This document shows, in pieces, positions 22,275 through 36,800 of a stretch of DNA of 64,000 bases. Origin of the DNA: Oxytricha trifallax (taxonomy: Eukaryota; Ciliophora; Spirotrichea; Sporadotrichida; Oxytrichidae); NCBI GenBank assembly GCA_000711775.1, contig ARYC01000529.1, positions 1 to 64,000 of the forward strand, written 5' to 3'. Made by a program: the position numbers and the translations under genes. Numbering within the stretch: the first letter of the stretch is position 1; each line of letters begins with the position of its first letter. The notes beneath the pieces were generated by a model, which saw nothing but the letters and a program-made list of their open reading frames with translations, was not told where the DNA came from and did no database searches.

Positions 22275-23600
22275 AGACAATTTAACATGCGAATTCTATG
22301 AGGATAGCAGGATGCTTATGAGTGGAGGCATTGAGAGTATTTTCAAAAGAGATGTCATGTTATTCCAAAAATTGGAAAGAGCTACCATGCTTAGACTGCA
22401 AGCCCTCATGCGATTCATGGCCAAGCTTTCATTCCTTATTTTATGCTTGGCTTTTTCAGCATGAGGTCTTCTATCTTGATCGTGACTCTTCAACACTTAC
22501 CACATTCTACACTTAAGGATCTTGATGTCAGAATGTTGACACTTTTGTCCGAATGTTGACAGATTGGTAGCTGCTCAAAAGGGGATTCTCAAAGATGAAG
22601 CTAATAGGGACTCCTTTGCTTTCTCAGCTGGAAGGAATAGTACAGCCTCAGCATCAGTTTCGCGGTCTCTATCTGCTCTCTAGCCTACAGCAGTGGTTTA
22701 ATGGGCTTCCTCAGAAAATTGTCAATATACTTACATTGGGAATTCAGGCATTTATGGACTTTCGGTTTTGCAGACGAAGTAAGGGCGAAAGATTCTTTCC
22801 TCTAGCTCTTTGCTGCTTTGTTCTGGTGGTTATCTGAATTCCTCCCTGATGCAGTAGATCAGCCTTGGCGCTTTCCTATTGGATTGAATAGAATTTCGAA
22901 GGTTGACGTAAGCTGGGCTAAGGATCCCTGAAGCACTATCCTTCTAGCTGTAAGCCCTTTAGCATCTCATCAAATGAGGATCCCTTCCACTCTCGTGCTT
23001 CAGAGCTGCAATGTCACATCTTCGCACCAAAGGCAACATGCTCAGATGTCAGGAGTGTAAATGCTGAGTTATGCTCGGGTATGAGGCTATTCAAGACCTT
23101 CCTTCTCTCTTACTCTTGCAATATTCGTGCTTAATACGAGTAGATTCAGCTCAAATGTATTCGCAATATCATGCCCATCTCACTTTCAATGCGATAAGGA
23201 ATCAGATGAACAACGCTAATACTCACCTTCCAGCACCTCAGAGCCTTTCGAGCATAGTAGGCATCACCATTAAGAGTCACATGACTGTTAACCCTACAAA
23301 ACCCCTGATGCTCTTTTGCAGCCATGCGATGTTGATGCTTGCAACGGTGTGATTATCGAAGGTACATGCGTCTTTGTCTCCACTCTCTTCTTCCCCTGCT
23401 TCTATGCCTAGAGGGTTCCCTGCTGGTCGTTCTGGCTCATTTTTGTCACTACTGGAAGTCATTAGTAGTCATGTACTTCTAATCATCCTGGATCAGATCA
23501 CTTTCTAAGGGAGGTCGCCATCTAGAGCTGTGAGGCTTAATGCTATGATCACTATCGTTCATTGACATAACAGGGTTGATTAGTTTTGGTTAGATTGAGA
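22275..23600. other. GC-richer island, probably genic, frame unresolved
   Basis: Base composition changes sharply at both ends from AT-rich flanks to roughly balanced sequence, typical of coding or otherwise constrained DNA in such genomes. Several frames are open on both strands. On plus, 22,322-22,837 is one frame with a single internal TGA (22,523-22,525), containing FYLDRDSSTLTTFY and PQHQFRGLYLLSSLQQWF. On minus, frames near 23,572-23,277 contain DHSIKPHSSRWRPPLE and SSSDKNEPERPAGNPLGIEA. None shows a family motif. It may hold pieces of one macronuclear gene, possibly in both orientations, or a decayed gene. Confidence 0.45.
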
Positions 23601-26600
23601 GTGTCTACTTCATATTTTAATTGTTAGAGTTTAGTTGTGAACTTACTATAATTATAATAAACATCTGTCATTAATTGTGCTATCTATTCATTTTTAAAGA
23701 TTAAATGTTACCTTTTGTCACCTTTTTAACATTTATCAATGGGGTTTTATATTAATTAATACTCAAATAAATGCTGCTTAATATATAGCATTGCTGATTA
23801 ATTATGATAATTGTACCTTTAGATATATTTATTTAAATGATTAAGATTTATATCATTTTTTAAAGTTAAATTATTTTGAGTATTGGTGAATATAAATTAA
23901 AGCAATTAAACACAAATGACTCTAACAAATATTCAATGTAATCAATAACTTAAGTAAACTGATATCTATTTAGTTCTTACATTTATTAGCATCTATCGTT
24001 TAACCTCATTTGCAATATAATATATTTTCTAAATTTAGGATAATTTTACTAAGTATTGTGAAAGAAATGGGTATAAATATTCTGTATACTATATAGTCTA
24101 AATTAAATATTGCGTCATTTAAAATATTTTCACTAGTAATAGGACAACATATTATCATAAAGGATGCAATTAAATTATGTATAAATAAGCAGCTTGCTAA
24201 GTAAGATAGTCTCAAGTATTCATTTAAAATGCATATTGTTTATATAAGATTATCAAAAGAAACACAAAAGTTAGCGTTCAATATTAAATATCTCTATTTA
24301 ACTAGTTCAGCAATAATTTGATATAAAAGATTCTAATTATAATTTAATTTTCTTAAACTTTGCAAAACTATCAAATACTACTATTTATAAAAGCTATAAA
24401 TTTCAATATTCAACAATTTTGGTTCCAGTTAAACTTTTTCTTGCCAACAACCTTTGCTCGAGACTCTAGTCCTTGTAATTCCTCATGAAATCAGGTAGCA
24501 AAAATTCTATAAAGAATTAAACCAAAGTCTATTTAGAATATTGGAGTGCCAAAAAGTCAATCTTGAACAAGATTTTGTGGACGAAAATAAGTCGACAAGG
24601 ATATATAGAACAATGTTCTAAACTCAGATAGAGTTAGCCTAATTTCATATGGATTTTCACAATCTACGTTGAAACAGCTGAAGAAATTCAAGTTGAAGAG
24701 AACTTGAAACCACTTGAAGTAAAACTTTAACTGGCCTGGAAATCAGTGATTGCATTGAGATACTGAATTTAATTAAAGGAAATTATTATTAGGAATTATT
24801 TTCATAAATATCAAAAATATTATCTAAATGGTTTTGAGCAATTTTAAGAACATATACTAACACAATATTTATGATTACATATATCAATAAGAGTAATTGT
24901 ATATTTTCATCATAGAAGGTATTTTACTTTATACTTCATTTATCTTGTATTTTTGTTGACATCCTTAATTTATTAGAATGAAATTCATTTCAATTTATAG
25001 TATATTCTTAATAGAACATAAACAAAATTTTTCTTTGAGTAAAATATTATTAAAATATTTCCCAATGATATGATAATTCTTTAACAATAATATTTATAGT
25101 CCAGGTTGGTATTAATTAATTATAAGGACCCAAAACATATAAAATTTTGATGCCCTAATTTATCCATAATCTTGACAGTAGTTAAAGTTAAAGTTGTATA
25201 AAATTTATCTATGAAAATGAACGAGAGACAACCTTTTTAAAGGTTGTCTCTTGACTCATAATATTGAAATTTTGTCTCTTTATTATTATTAAAGTTATTA
25301 ATACTGATATTTCAGTATGCAATTATTATTAGCTAATTAGAGTTTGATTTAATTTAGAGATATTCTCTACCAATATATTTAATTCCTTAAGGAACTATAT
25401 ATAAATCCATATGGATTTTTAGGGTGCCTTTTAATGATTCTTTAATCATATTAATGGACATAATATTGTTGAAATTAAAAAATAGATCATTATTCTGAAT
25501 CAATTTGGATTTGCGCTAATTCCATTTAGATTGTTAAAGTTTAATTATGAAATATTAATGTATTTTAAAATTATTATCGAGATACAGCCTTTTAAAACGT
25601 TGTCTCGAGATATAACATTTAAAAAGTTTGACTCTTGAATAATGTCACAAAGATCATTTATGATATTAAAGTTAAAGTGTGATATTTAATTATTTATTTA
25701 TAATTATATATTAAAAATGGAAAGGTGAAGGTACACTATAAGCATTTTCATTAGCTCCTTATATTAAGAATTTAACTGATATTGCTATTTCTAAATAATA
25801 TCAATATATAAATTTAAGTATTGATTTAAGCTATATAATAAATGCTAAACACTGATTTATCTATTATTATTATTTAATGCTGTATGTAATTTAATATTGG
25901 GATTTAAAGCCAGTCAGATATATATAATCAGTTATTTATACTTTGACTTTTGGCGATCAAATTTCATCTGTCCAGGGGAAATGACTCCCATACACTGGAC
26001 TGACTCGCTTCACTCCACACACGCTCACCGATTGGCTATGGTAGGTCTCATGTGAACTTTCGCTTCTTCATATGTCCACCTAATTACTTTTCTCCACTGA
26101 TTTATTGAATTCATCTATATTTAAAAATTAAAAAATATCGGTAGTAAAATCACTTACTCATATCTGATATTGATTCATAAAAATTTAGAAATTTTAATAT
26201 AAATGGGCAATATAATATGTTCTTAGTAAATAAGTAAATTTATAATTAATACTAGTGCAATTGCTTTTAAACATTTTCCTTTTCCAGCTGATTGAAATAG
26301 AAGCAAGCAATACAATATTTATAGATGAACCTCAATTAGTGAGAAAATAAATATATATAAATCAACTTAATATTAAAAAAAATATATATAAACTAAAAAT
26401 AAAACAAGAATAATATGCAAAATTTTAAATTTAGATTTTATAAAAGACCTTAGGCTGTTCATAAATTTATGTCTAATAGTATGCATTATAAATTATTTTT
26501 CATAAATTCAAGTGAGATACTATTAAAATTTTCGAGTCATATCTAATCTTGAAAACAGTATCTACTCTTTATATTAAAATAATAGATTCCACTAAAAAAA

Positions 26601-28240
26601 ACATTAATTTAAGATTAACCTTTATATGTTATATCTTTTTTAAGTTATTATCTTTGCTATTTAACACAAAAATTAGCATACATATTCAATTATAGTAAAT
26701 GATTATTGTATTCAACATTTTAAATATTTCAAGTCAAAACAAGCATTTATTTGCAAAACATTTTAAAATTGGATTATTAAAAAATAATATACTATTAAGT
26801 CTTAAAAAAAATTATTCATAAGTACAATAAATGATTACATCTTTAATTTAATTACAGGATGACGTTATAGAAAAATATAATATATATAATCATAAATAAA
26901 AAAGAAAATATGGCATTTTACTATGTATTTAGTAACTTCAAATCCTTCGTATCTCGGCAATCTTTGAGGCAGCAAAGATTCTAACATTCAAATTGAACTC
27001 TACGTCCCCTAATTGACCCAAGATTGGCAGACTGAGATATTCTATTTTTATTATTTTTGAAAATATATTTTTGCCAAGACCTGAACCTCCTTAAAAATTG
27101 TAAAATTCAACGATAAATAAATAACTTGAACTTTCAAAATATATTTCGCATAAGAATCATACAACTTTCAAGGTGTCCATAGTGCATGCTAAATATAATT
27201 TATGGATTTCTATTGATTTCCTACTCGATTATTTTATTTTGAACTTTCACATTAGAATTTGACATTTTATTATGATTTTGAGAAACTTCGATCATTCATA
27301 TTTCATGTATCTCTTTTGAGAAGATATTTTTTGATAATGAAATTCATCTCTCCGTACCTTAAATGACCTTAGTGCTAGGTGACCAACCATAAAATTTTAT
27401 TTTTATTATTTTTGAAGTTAAATTTTTGCATTTTTTGCAAACCTGCAGAGATAAAGAACCATAGCTTTGACCTCATAGTAGAATAAAATCATTTTTTTAT
27501 TTATAATTTTATAATGTCAATTATGAAGCATTCATCCATTTCTTAAAATTATAGTCATTAACCTGATTTTTATTTTTTAGACATTATTTAAATAAGACTT
27601 TAATTAATATAAAAATTAAATATAGACATTTTTTATAAATCATATTATATTAATTAGAACTCACTTCTTTATCATTTCTTATACCTATATTTTAATGTAA
27701 GATTTTAGTTGTTTTAAAATCTCTTTACTTTATAATATAATATAATTCAGGAGACTTTGATCTGAAATAATGAGGATAGAAATTTCTTTAAATTTACAAT
27801 CATCTTTTATAAATTATATTAACCATAATTATCATCTATCAATTTATTTAAATATTATCTATAATTTTATAGTCATATTTAATTTAATGTAACTATAAGA
27901 ATGTCTAAATTATATAAACTTCATCAGTAAATTATAATTGATTTTGGAAAATAAAAATTTTCAAATCACTTTAACAGTAGATGTAACAGCCATTAATTTG
28001 ATAAGCTTTTTATCGTAATTTGATTTGAGTTTGATCAGATTAATTAGAAGTTTAATATTAAAAGGTGTGATCTGATTTTTTACGATTAGTACATGAGTTA
28101 AAAATCTCATCACAAACTTCCTTTTAATTGTGTCATTTTAATTACTGCACCAATCTAGAACAATTCACGATATTAGGCCGCACATTTGCTGAAAAAGTAC
28201 CAATATACCAATCTTTCACAAGAAGTATTTGTATTTTTAA
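23600..28240. other. AT-rich stretch with a small GC-richer patch at 25,970-26,090
   Basis: No supported gene. The patch at 25,970-26,090 contains GTCCAG facing CTGGAC around GGGAAATGACTCCC (a small hairpin). On minus it has a short open piece (RWTYEEAKVHMRPTIANR) followed by GTGAGC, a possible splice donor. It could be a small exon or a structured RNA; the evidence is thin. Two loosely similar segments, 26,935-27,100 and 27,285-27,450, share TTTTTATTATTTTTGAA and surrounding text. Confidence 0.4.
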
Positions 28241-28242
28241 TT

Positions 28243-28581
28243 ATTGTTGGAATACATTCGATTTTGGGAAATTCTTTATAATTAAATTAATTACAAATCA
28301 AAAATGTTGGCAGTCAAAGTTTTACTGTTTTATCACATCCCTGGATCGAGATAACTTCCCTTTAATAAAACCCCTCTAAATTCATTCAAATATGCCCTCA
28401 CAAGTTAACTAGCTCCAGGGATGCGATAAAATAGTACCGCCAATAATTAAGTCCAGCTAATTTTAAATTCTATCGATTGAGTCGAAGTTTGTTTAAATTG
28501 GCAAACTTTGACTGCCAATATTTTCATCTGTAATTAATTTAATTATAAAGTATTTCCAAAAATTGAATGTATTCCTACAAT
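28243..28581. mobile_element. 339-bp foldback element with inverted-repeat arms
   Basis: The left arm from 28,243 (ATTGTTGGAATACATTCGAT...) matches the reverse complement of the right arm ending at 28,581 (...TGAATGTATTCCTACAAT). It includes TTATAATTAAATTAATTACA (28,275-28,294) facing TGTAATTAATTTAATTATAA, then TTGGCAGTCAAAGTTT, and then CATCCCTGGA. The right arm has about 68 bp extra between the last two blocks. There is no ORF. A related end occurs alone at 39,472-39,532. Confidence 0.8.
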
Positions 28582-28641
28582 TGTACAATGAAATAAAAAT
28601 TAGTACATTTAATAAGTAACTAATTATTTAGTATTAATTAT

Positions 28642-29002
28642 CTACCATTGTTGTTCTTCGTCTTCATGATTGAGCGTTTCCTCTGCGATATCTACAGCAT
28701 TCTGAATGGCAAAATCATCGATTATCTCTAACTTCTTTGGAACAGCAATCACCCTCTCATCCTGTAATCTCTTGCGAAAGAAAATTGTCATCTGGATTGT
28801 AATGTAAGAGAATGTCTTAGATCCAATGGTGCTCATCTAGCTGGAGCCTCAGATTCTCCAACGGGATTCTTGTGTAGAATGCCTCTCTGTCAGCGATCTC
28901 CATCTTTTCAAACGGGGTGTCATTCGACGTATTCATAAGCTGGCATCTAACAAATCTCATTTCATTGGCCTGATACTTGATGCTAGTTTGGCAGCCCTCG
29001 TT
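28642..29002 (-). CDS. gene fragment, unknown product, frame changes near its 3' part
   Basis: On minus, an open frame from 29,002 to TGA 28,759-28,757 reads NEGCQTSIKYQANEMRFVRC, then QLMNTSNDTPFEKMEIADRE and NLRLQLDEHHWIQDILLHYN. A second frame overlapping its end (from 28,836) gives LQDERVIAVPKKLEIIDDFA and an acidic tail HEDEEQQW ending at 28,642. Both look protein-like and could join by a frameshift near the TTTTCTTTCGCAAGAG run (about 28,770-28,790). The segment is much more GC-rich than its flanks and lies 60 bp from the foldback element. No family is recognised. It is a likely macronuclear-destined segment or a decayed gene. Confidence 0.45.
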
Positions 29003-29059
29003 TCAAGGAACAATTTCATCGTGGCAATGTTTCTTTTGCCAAAAAGTACTTGTGGTCGA

Positions 29060-30370
29060 TTGGGGTTTTATTATCACAATGCCTGGTATAATTATTTCAG
29101 ATTTAAATGTTTCCCAACCAACCATCTTTAGTTTAATTAAAGTAAGTTTAAGATAATAAATCACAGAGATATCTCTATCTATATATCTTTAGAAGACTGA
29201 TTAATAAATTTTATTATCCTACTGTATTTAATTTTAAATAAGTTTCTGATCGTTACTGAAAATGATTTATAATATTAAAATTAGAATAGAGTAAAGTTAC
29301 ATCACTACTCACTAATCTATAAATTATTTGGGGTTTTATTTAGATGTTAATAAATTACCTCAAATTAAGCTTTTTTATTTAAAACACTACACATATTAAC
29401 ATTCTTAATATTCTTAAAGATAATAAACAAAATTAATACATTCCAATACAATATTTTGTAATTTGATGGAATATTATTTTATGTTATCATTTTCGTCTCA
29501 GTTATTATAAGATGCATTTTGTCTATTTTTTTACAGCTTGGGAAATGTTAAATATAATTTTAATAATTAATTGAAATGCGTTATAATTTTTCCTTAAAAA
29601 ATCAGAGATATAAATATTAAGCAAGAAATAAATAAAATGCTTTATCGAACAGGAAATATATTAATAATAATATATGGATATACAGGTAGTTAATTAAAAG
29701 TGAGGTCACTTAATAACTATCACCATTAACTTCATGAAATTAATTAAATGGCAAGGTTATTGTGGTATGTTGAAGAAAATTACATTATTATTTATAATTA
29801 ATTTGTGAATTTTAATTTATTAATAAAGTTAAAATTACTATGATTGTAAAATGTCGAGCATATGAAGGAGATGAAAGAGGGAAATCTATTAACCTTTATA
29901 ATTTTTGCCCAGACGAGTACTATGGCTCAATCATTAAGCTACTTGACTCTTTGGATATGAATGGAAATCAAATTTGATCATTGCATTTCAATGTAATAAG
30001 TTGACATTTGATCCTCTTATTTTCAGCATTCAGCCATTTTTATTAGAAATAATTATTCTCTGAAGGGCTTGGTGTTAGCTAGTTGGTTACATTTAGGTCT
30101 ACGTAGTTTAGATTTGATTAAGCAAACTATTAATAATGGTAACATTTTACGGAGATTTTGGACTGTGGTAACATTTTGCAGATCTGAAGGTTTGTGAATA
30201 TGCTCAAAAAAATAAAGATAAAGGTTATAAAAAGATAAAGTAAATTGACAAATATATGCAAAACAATACTAAAATCTCTCATTTTCTATTACTATAGCAT
30301 TATATGCTAAATATAATGGAAAGTTAATTCCCTAATAGAATACTCGTAGTAAACATAATATTTTACATTT
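29060..30370. other. AT-rich stretch, no supported gene
   Basis: Homopolymer-rich A+T sequence. A short less AT-rich patch at 29,860-30,120 has no convincing frame. Confidence 0.5.
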
Positions 30371-30377
30371 TACTTAG

Positions 30378-30809
30378 ATTCATGAAGATGGAGATCGGTA
30401 TGAAAAAACATACTTTTCTCATGAATTTCACTATAAATCTGAAGCACACAACTCAGGAATCTCCGAAAACATCAGAAATCTTTAAAGTATTCCGAATATT
30501 TTCCTTAAAAATTCTGCTTAATGGTTATATCTTGGCTTATCCCAAACAAGACAGGAAGTTTAATTGATTTATTTAATATAGGATGAGAAATAGTGCCAGC
30601 TAATGCCAACGTAGCCTTTGTATTCCTAAAGGACTCTTTGGTAATTTAAAGAGATTTGCTTAAAATACTTAATGTTTTGCCTGTCAGTGTTCCATATGTC
30701 GCAAGCCTACATATAAAAAAGTCTAGGAGCAAAATTCAGGAAGACAATAAGCCAAAGAAACTCAAGAATTAAAAGAGAATACCTACTAAAGTAAAAAAGT
30801 AAAAAATGA
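30378..30809 (+). CDS. possible two-exon gene fragment, unknown product
   Basis: A first open block reads IHEDGDRYEKTYFSHEFHYK and SEAHNSGISENIRNLQSI up to 30,557. A 24-nt AT-rich GT-AG segment (30,558-30,581) can be removed to continue in frame (DEKQCQLMPTQPLYSQRT, basic C-terminus) to TGA 30,807-30,809. The alternative is an unspliced frame from ATG 30,583 to TGA 30,858, which has a cysteine cluster (CFACQCSICRKP), a possible metal site. Both cannot be right across the overlap. No family is assigned. Confidence 0.35.
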
Positions 30810-30859
30810 GGCTCAGGAAACAAATTGCACCTTATGGACATAACTCACGAGACTTTGAT

Positions 30860-33800
30860 AAAAAAAAATACGGGAGCAGATGATGGACATGCAATGAAAG
30901 TAATTTACATTGCTTTTGAGTAATTAATTTTATTAAAGAGTGAGTTACTTTATGTGCTCTAGTTATTTCTAAAAAATTAATGTTTACAGATTAATTATAT
31001 AGATTGTTGAAGAGAATAATTAAAAATTTAATTAAATTACAATTGATTTGAATGCGCTATAATCTACCTTATAATGTAAAGTATTAAAAGAGAATTTATT
31101 AATAATTGTCATTTTGTCATTCATAATAAAGTTGAATTTAATATCATGCAAATCAAATAAATAAGCAACAAGGATTATGTGTTAAATTATAAATCAACCA
31201 ATTATATTATAATTTAAGGAATTTTACGTGAAATGTATAATTTAAATACAGGTTTGGACGAATTTGAATAATTTATTTTCTTTAAGTTACAAACATATTT
31301 TAATTTAGAAGTCTTAATGATTTGTCTTATAAAAAAGCTACAGAAAGAATTTTAAATTCTGACGATTTTAAATTAGTTCATGATGAATAATACAAGAATA
31401 TTTCAGATGATAAGAGCAGTTGTTGCAGTTAGAACAATAATAACATTTCGGAGATATAAATCACTCTATAGCGCTTTAGGATTATAATTATTTGTTGGAT
31501 GAATCTAGTTTGTAATTTTATATTCAGACGTATTTTATTTCCCTTCTTTGATATTATTAATAAGTAGGTCATTAATGAAATCTAATATGTCTTCGACTTT
31601 TTGCCTGTCTTTAGTTGTTTTAATTGTCTTTTTTATCTTTTCAATAAGTCTGATACTTCTAATGCAAGACAAGGCTGCTGCTTGTTTAACCAAGACTGTG
31701 TTTGACACTTCTATATTATATATAAATATCGTTATTTAACAGTTTATAGGCCACTATCACATTTATACACGGAAGATATTGAAAGATAGGTATAAAAGCA
31801 AATTTAACTTATATTTAATTGGGCTTTATCAAGGATTAATGACTAAATTAGTCCAATTATATTCTATGAATCTAGTTATATCAAGATCATTTTTGATTTC
31901 CTCTATTGATGAGTTCTCAACAGTCTCTCCGTGGATGATTTACTTATAAATTATCAAAATATTTACTTATTTATTTTTAAAAGTTAAAAGTGTCCTCGGA
32001 ATTAAATAGAATTGTTGTGTTATGCAAGATAAGTAGATTATTTATGGAAACTTCTAATTAATATATTTAGTATTTTGTATACATTTGAACATGCTCTTGA
32101 GCTTGTAATTTTTGCAAATTATTGTAAAGCTCTCTTTTTAATTTTTATTTACCTTCTGTTTTTGCAGTCTTTGTTCTTGCTTATTGTATAAACTTACTAT
32201 TAATAAATTTATTTCGGAATGATTAACTTATTGAACAGAACTATTAATATGTTGTGTATGTTGTTACAAGCTAGGTTTAAATTGATCAATATCATTTAAT
32301 TAATTTGAGGTCTTAAACATTACAAATACTCATTTAATTTTTTATTTTAATGAAATAAATACTGTGACTTAATCTTATCAGATATTTGAATTAGAAATAT
32401 TACTTCTCCCTTTTGACTTTTGATTTATGACAGTTTACTCAACCCTTACATAAGGGGAGTGCTGTTTTTATTTGTTGGGAATGCCAGCATTGACACATAG
32501 TCCACACTAACATGCCTTCACTAGGATAAATTAGATTACCATCTTATTGTGATTAATACGAGACTAAACATAGCCTATCCTTCAGGCTTTTAGAAGGAGT
32601 GCGGTATCTTGTTTAAATAAACCAGCTTATTATTATTTTAAATGGAACCAATCTGATAGCATATAATGCTATGAAAAATTAATCATTCTATATTGATCAG
32701 ATGCATAGCATTTTTCTCACTATGTTTATAACATATCTCTATATAAGTTTTAATCTGCTAAAGTAGAAAAGAATCGCATCTAGCTCTTTTACTAGTGATT
32801 AAGTTTAAAGTATCAACTTGATGAACCCCGATGAAGATTTATGAGGAAAGCTTGAGGATCTTCAAATGGAGTAACCAAAGTTATTGAAGGTAGAGGATTC
32901 TTTGATTTCAAGGTAGCAATATCCCCAGAGAAATGTGTTTTGGATGTTGCTTCTCTAAGAAGTTTTGAATTAAGTTCATATGCATCAAAATAATATTAAG
33001 ATATATTAAGTTTACAGGTAGATAATATAACATTTATATATCATTAGTCTACACTTAATTGTCTAATGTTTATTTAAGATATAAAATATATTAAGTGTGT
33101 AAAAATATTAAATATTTATTGGCTACTATAAAACATAGTTGAGCCAGTTATATTACCAAGAATACAACCCGATTATAAACAGAATAAAATTTTCTATAAA
33201 TTTTTTAAAAATACAAATTTCCAACACAAGATACAAAAGTGAAGACAATTAGTCGAATATAAGGATGATGATTAATCTAAAGAAGAGGCCAGTTTGAACA
33301 TATTTCTTTACATATGACAGAAAAATCATTTCTTTTACAGAAATTTTATATAATAAAAATAGTAGGACACTATCAAAATATACTCTTGATTGTATGTTAA
33401 AATTGCTACATATTCGTTTAAATATAAAAAAATAATATAATTTAAAAGCAAGGCAGTATATTTAAAATAATTAGGATATAGTTTTTGTAAATGTTAAAAT
33501 TAGAGCTTATTGCAAGGTCTTTTTATAACACAAATATTTGGTAAATATAGTGAATGAGTAACTTGCATATTTACTTTATAATTAATCTAGACTTTTGAAT
33601 AGAATATATTTATATAATGCATAAAAATTCTAAAGTGGTTATATTTTTCATTGATTGAGGCCATAAAATCACGTTAGTATCAGTGACTTTTAGAAGCAAG
33701 AATTTTACTTTAAATCACAGTAGATTGGTTGATAAATAACCACACTTAGATGCATAAATAAAATTCTTTGATGTAATAGCAGGATTTATGTTTGGTTGAA

Positions 33801-36800
33801 AGATGCTATTCAAACTTCTACTGAAAATGTGCTAGCACTCAAGATAGTCATTCTTTGCTTTTAGAACTTGCGATAATTGAATGGTGGTTGTGATCAATTT
33901 GGAGAATAACGTGAAAAGCCTCAACTTAAAGTAAAGCAAACTAGTGATACTGCTGGATATATTTAATCATGCCTGGGATTAAATAGCCATCTACACCTTT
34001 AACAGATAAGTAAAGAAATGAGTCATCCAAACTAGTTTTAATGATTCGTAAACAAGTTAATGAAACTTATCGAATCAAGTATAATTTAAAATATTATAAA
34101 ATTTATCGAATAACTAAAATTATATTAAAAAACAATCAATAGAGTTAATATTTATGAGTATGAACATTGGAGTACTGATAATATTTAAAAGCTATTAATT
34201 TACGAAGAGTGACAAGTTAAAAATACTTATTAATTAAACAGTGAATATCAGTAGCTGATAGAAGTGTTTAAAAGCAATAATTAATCAACTTAGTTAACAA
34301 TTAACAGAATAATATTCGATAAAATACAATATTAGAATAAAACAATTAATTAAATAATTGAATAACTATTAATGAATTATCTATAATTAAATTGAGATTA
34401 AAATTAGAGTTATAAAATCATAAAATACCTTAAAATACAGACTACTAAGATGAGAGACAAAGCTTGCTCTTATTATTCTCTTTATATTATCTCTAATACA
34501 ATCCATCAACACAGAACCAACTATACTAAATCTAAAGATGTTCTCCTTAAACTCAATTGATGCCATATAGACCTTTAATGAACTTAAAGATACCTCGAAT
34601 ATACTAAAGCTGAGTCAGGTAGATTAAGGAGTTAAACACAGGACTAAAGTAATCATCTCCCTGATTCAGATTAGCTTACTCAACCTAGAAGGAGTAATAC
34701 TAGATAAAGTTTATTGAAATTTAACTTATTTATTATTAGATTGGCGGTTGAAACAAGTGTTTAATAATTAATATTTTTTATATATTAAAATGGAATACCT
34801 TATTTTTATATATTTATGACTGTATAGCATAATTAGTAAGAAGTTTTGACTGTAATGATGAGCACCTTGAACTATAAAATCAATAGAGAGCAATAATAAT
34901 GACCAAATTATTTGAAATTGTACATTCCGAAAAATGTATTTTATATTTACACCAACAACAAGTAATAAAATTGAATTAGCATTTTATAAGTAAATAAATG
35001 CTTGGAAAGAATACATTTAATTTAAACATTTTACATCGAAGATAAAATATTAATTGTTAATTATAATTTGATATATATATATATGCATATTAATGTAGTA
35101 TGTTGAATCAAATTAATGAAATTTCGCATTTATTAAGAAGAGATAAAATTATGAACTTTTTTAAATAAACACTAGAACATCTACTTTAGCATAAACACTT
35201 AATTGATGAAGACTAAAGAAATAAATTAAACAGAAAAATCTTTGCTTCTACTATTTTGATGACTCATTCATTGGTTTAACCTTTGGGTTGAAATTACTGA
35301 TTGATTCTGCATGTACATTATTTCCAACTAATTGAACTAAATTAATTAATGAATTAAATATGGTTTGTTTTACACTCAGTTATAATATTGTGGTAAATTT
35401 CACTTTATAATTATTATGATAGACATTTAATTCTTATAACAACATCTTTCTGCTTCAGTTAACCATTTATACTGCTTCTTATTCTTTCTATTGTTTTCTG
35501 CCTTCTTCTCTTCCATCTTATGATATTTACTGATGATGAGGGCATTTAGTATACTTTGCCAATAATTTTAGAAGAGTTATGTAATTTAAAGAATTTTTAT
35601 AATCATTTTATCTTATAAAATAATACCATTTGAATCGAGATAAAAAGTAAGTAATAAGAATATTTCATTTATGTATTACTTTAATAAAATTATTATATTA
35701 AGAATGCTATTAGTTTCATTTATTTGCTCAAAGTAATTTGTCAAAATTACCCAATGTATTTTAGTTGCATCTTTGCAATCTTTTTTTTTGTTTTAAATCA
35801 TGAAGTGATATTATTATTTGATACAAATCTATGAGCTATATTTTTTATAAATGTTATTAAAGAATAAAATATACATTTCTATAAAATTTACAATAATATT
35901 TCAACATTTAAATGATAATTATATGGTTTATAATTGAATTAACATGTTAGACAAGTTTATAATTAGTTTTAACTCGAAATACTAGCATTTCAGAATATAT
36001 AAAAGATTATTTCCTGAAATATGAACGTCTTTTTTTCAATTATTTTAAAATAGCTTAAAGTATAAAGTTAAATACATTTATTTCTTAATTAAAGATGATT
36101 TCATAAAATGGTATGAAACGAGTAATAATAATTATTCATATTTTAAGATTCTAAGAGGATGATTGAATTATAAATTAACGGTCATGTTATTTTTTATTAA
36201 AATATTTATTGTATAATACAATTATATTTGAGTTCTTATTTGTCAACTTTTTTTATTCATAAATTATAGCTTGAATAGAAGGTTTCAAATTATTTAATTA
36301 AAATAAATTGATTTTATTCTATAGCTGTTTTTTTAAAAGATTTTTTAATTACTTTTAGGCTTAAATTAATTCTTTGCCTGATTTAACTTATTTATACTAT
36401 CAAAGTCATTAAAATACCTCTAAACAACAAAGGTTTCTACTTAATTAGGATGGTAAGCATGAAAATTTTGTGATAAGCTATGTCTGGTGGTGAAGATGTA
36501 TCTAAAGAGCAGTCCCAGTATCCGTTAACAGTTGCATCAATGTTTAAGTATTAGATGGAATAATTCTCACGATTCTGAACCAGCACAAAAAGTGTGATGA
36601 TGTAAACACAGCAATTTAAGAGAAATTAATAGAATAATAGCAGCATAATTGTAAGCATCGCTAAAAATATAATTAGTTCTCATATTCTAACTTAGTTTGG
36701 TATTATAGCTTTTCCTAAATTTGTTTTGATTCCGTCTAATACTTTCGTAGATATTGTACTCCCTATATATTTATGCAAAAATATGATTATACCATTTTAA

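Noticed and set aside
22322-22837. Plus-strand frame as a definite gene (two long blocks free of any stop)
   Set aside because: Other frames on both strands are similarly open in this GC-richer island and none has a family motif, so I list the island but not the gene.
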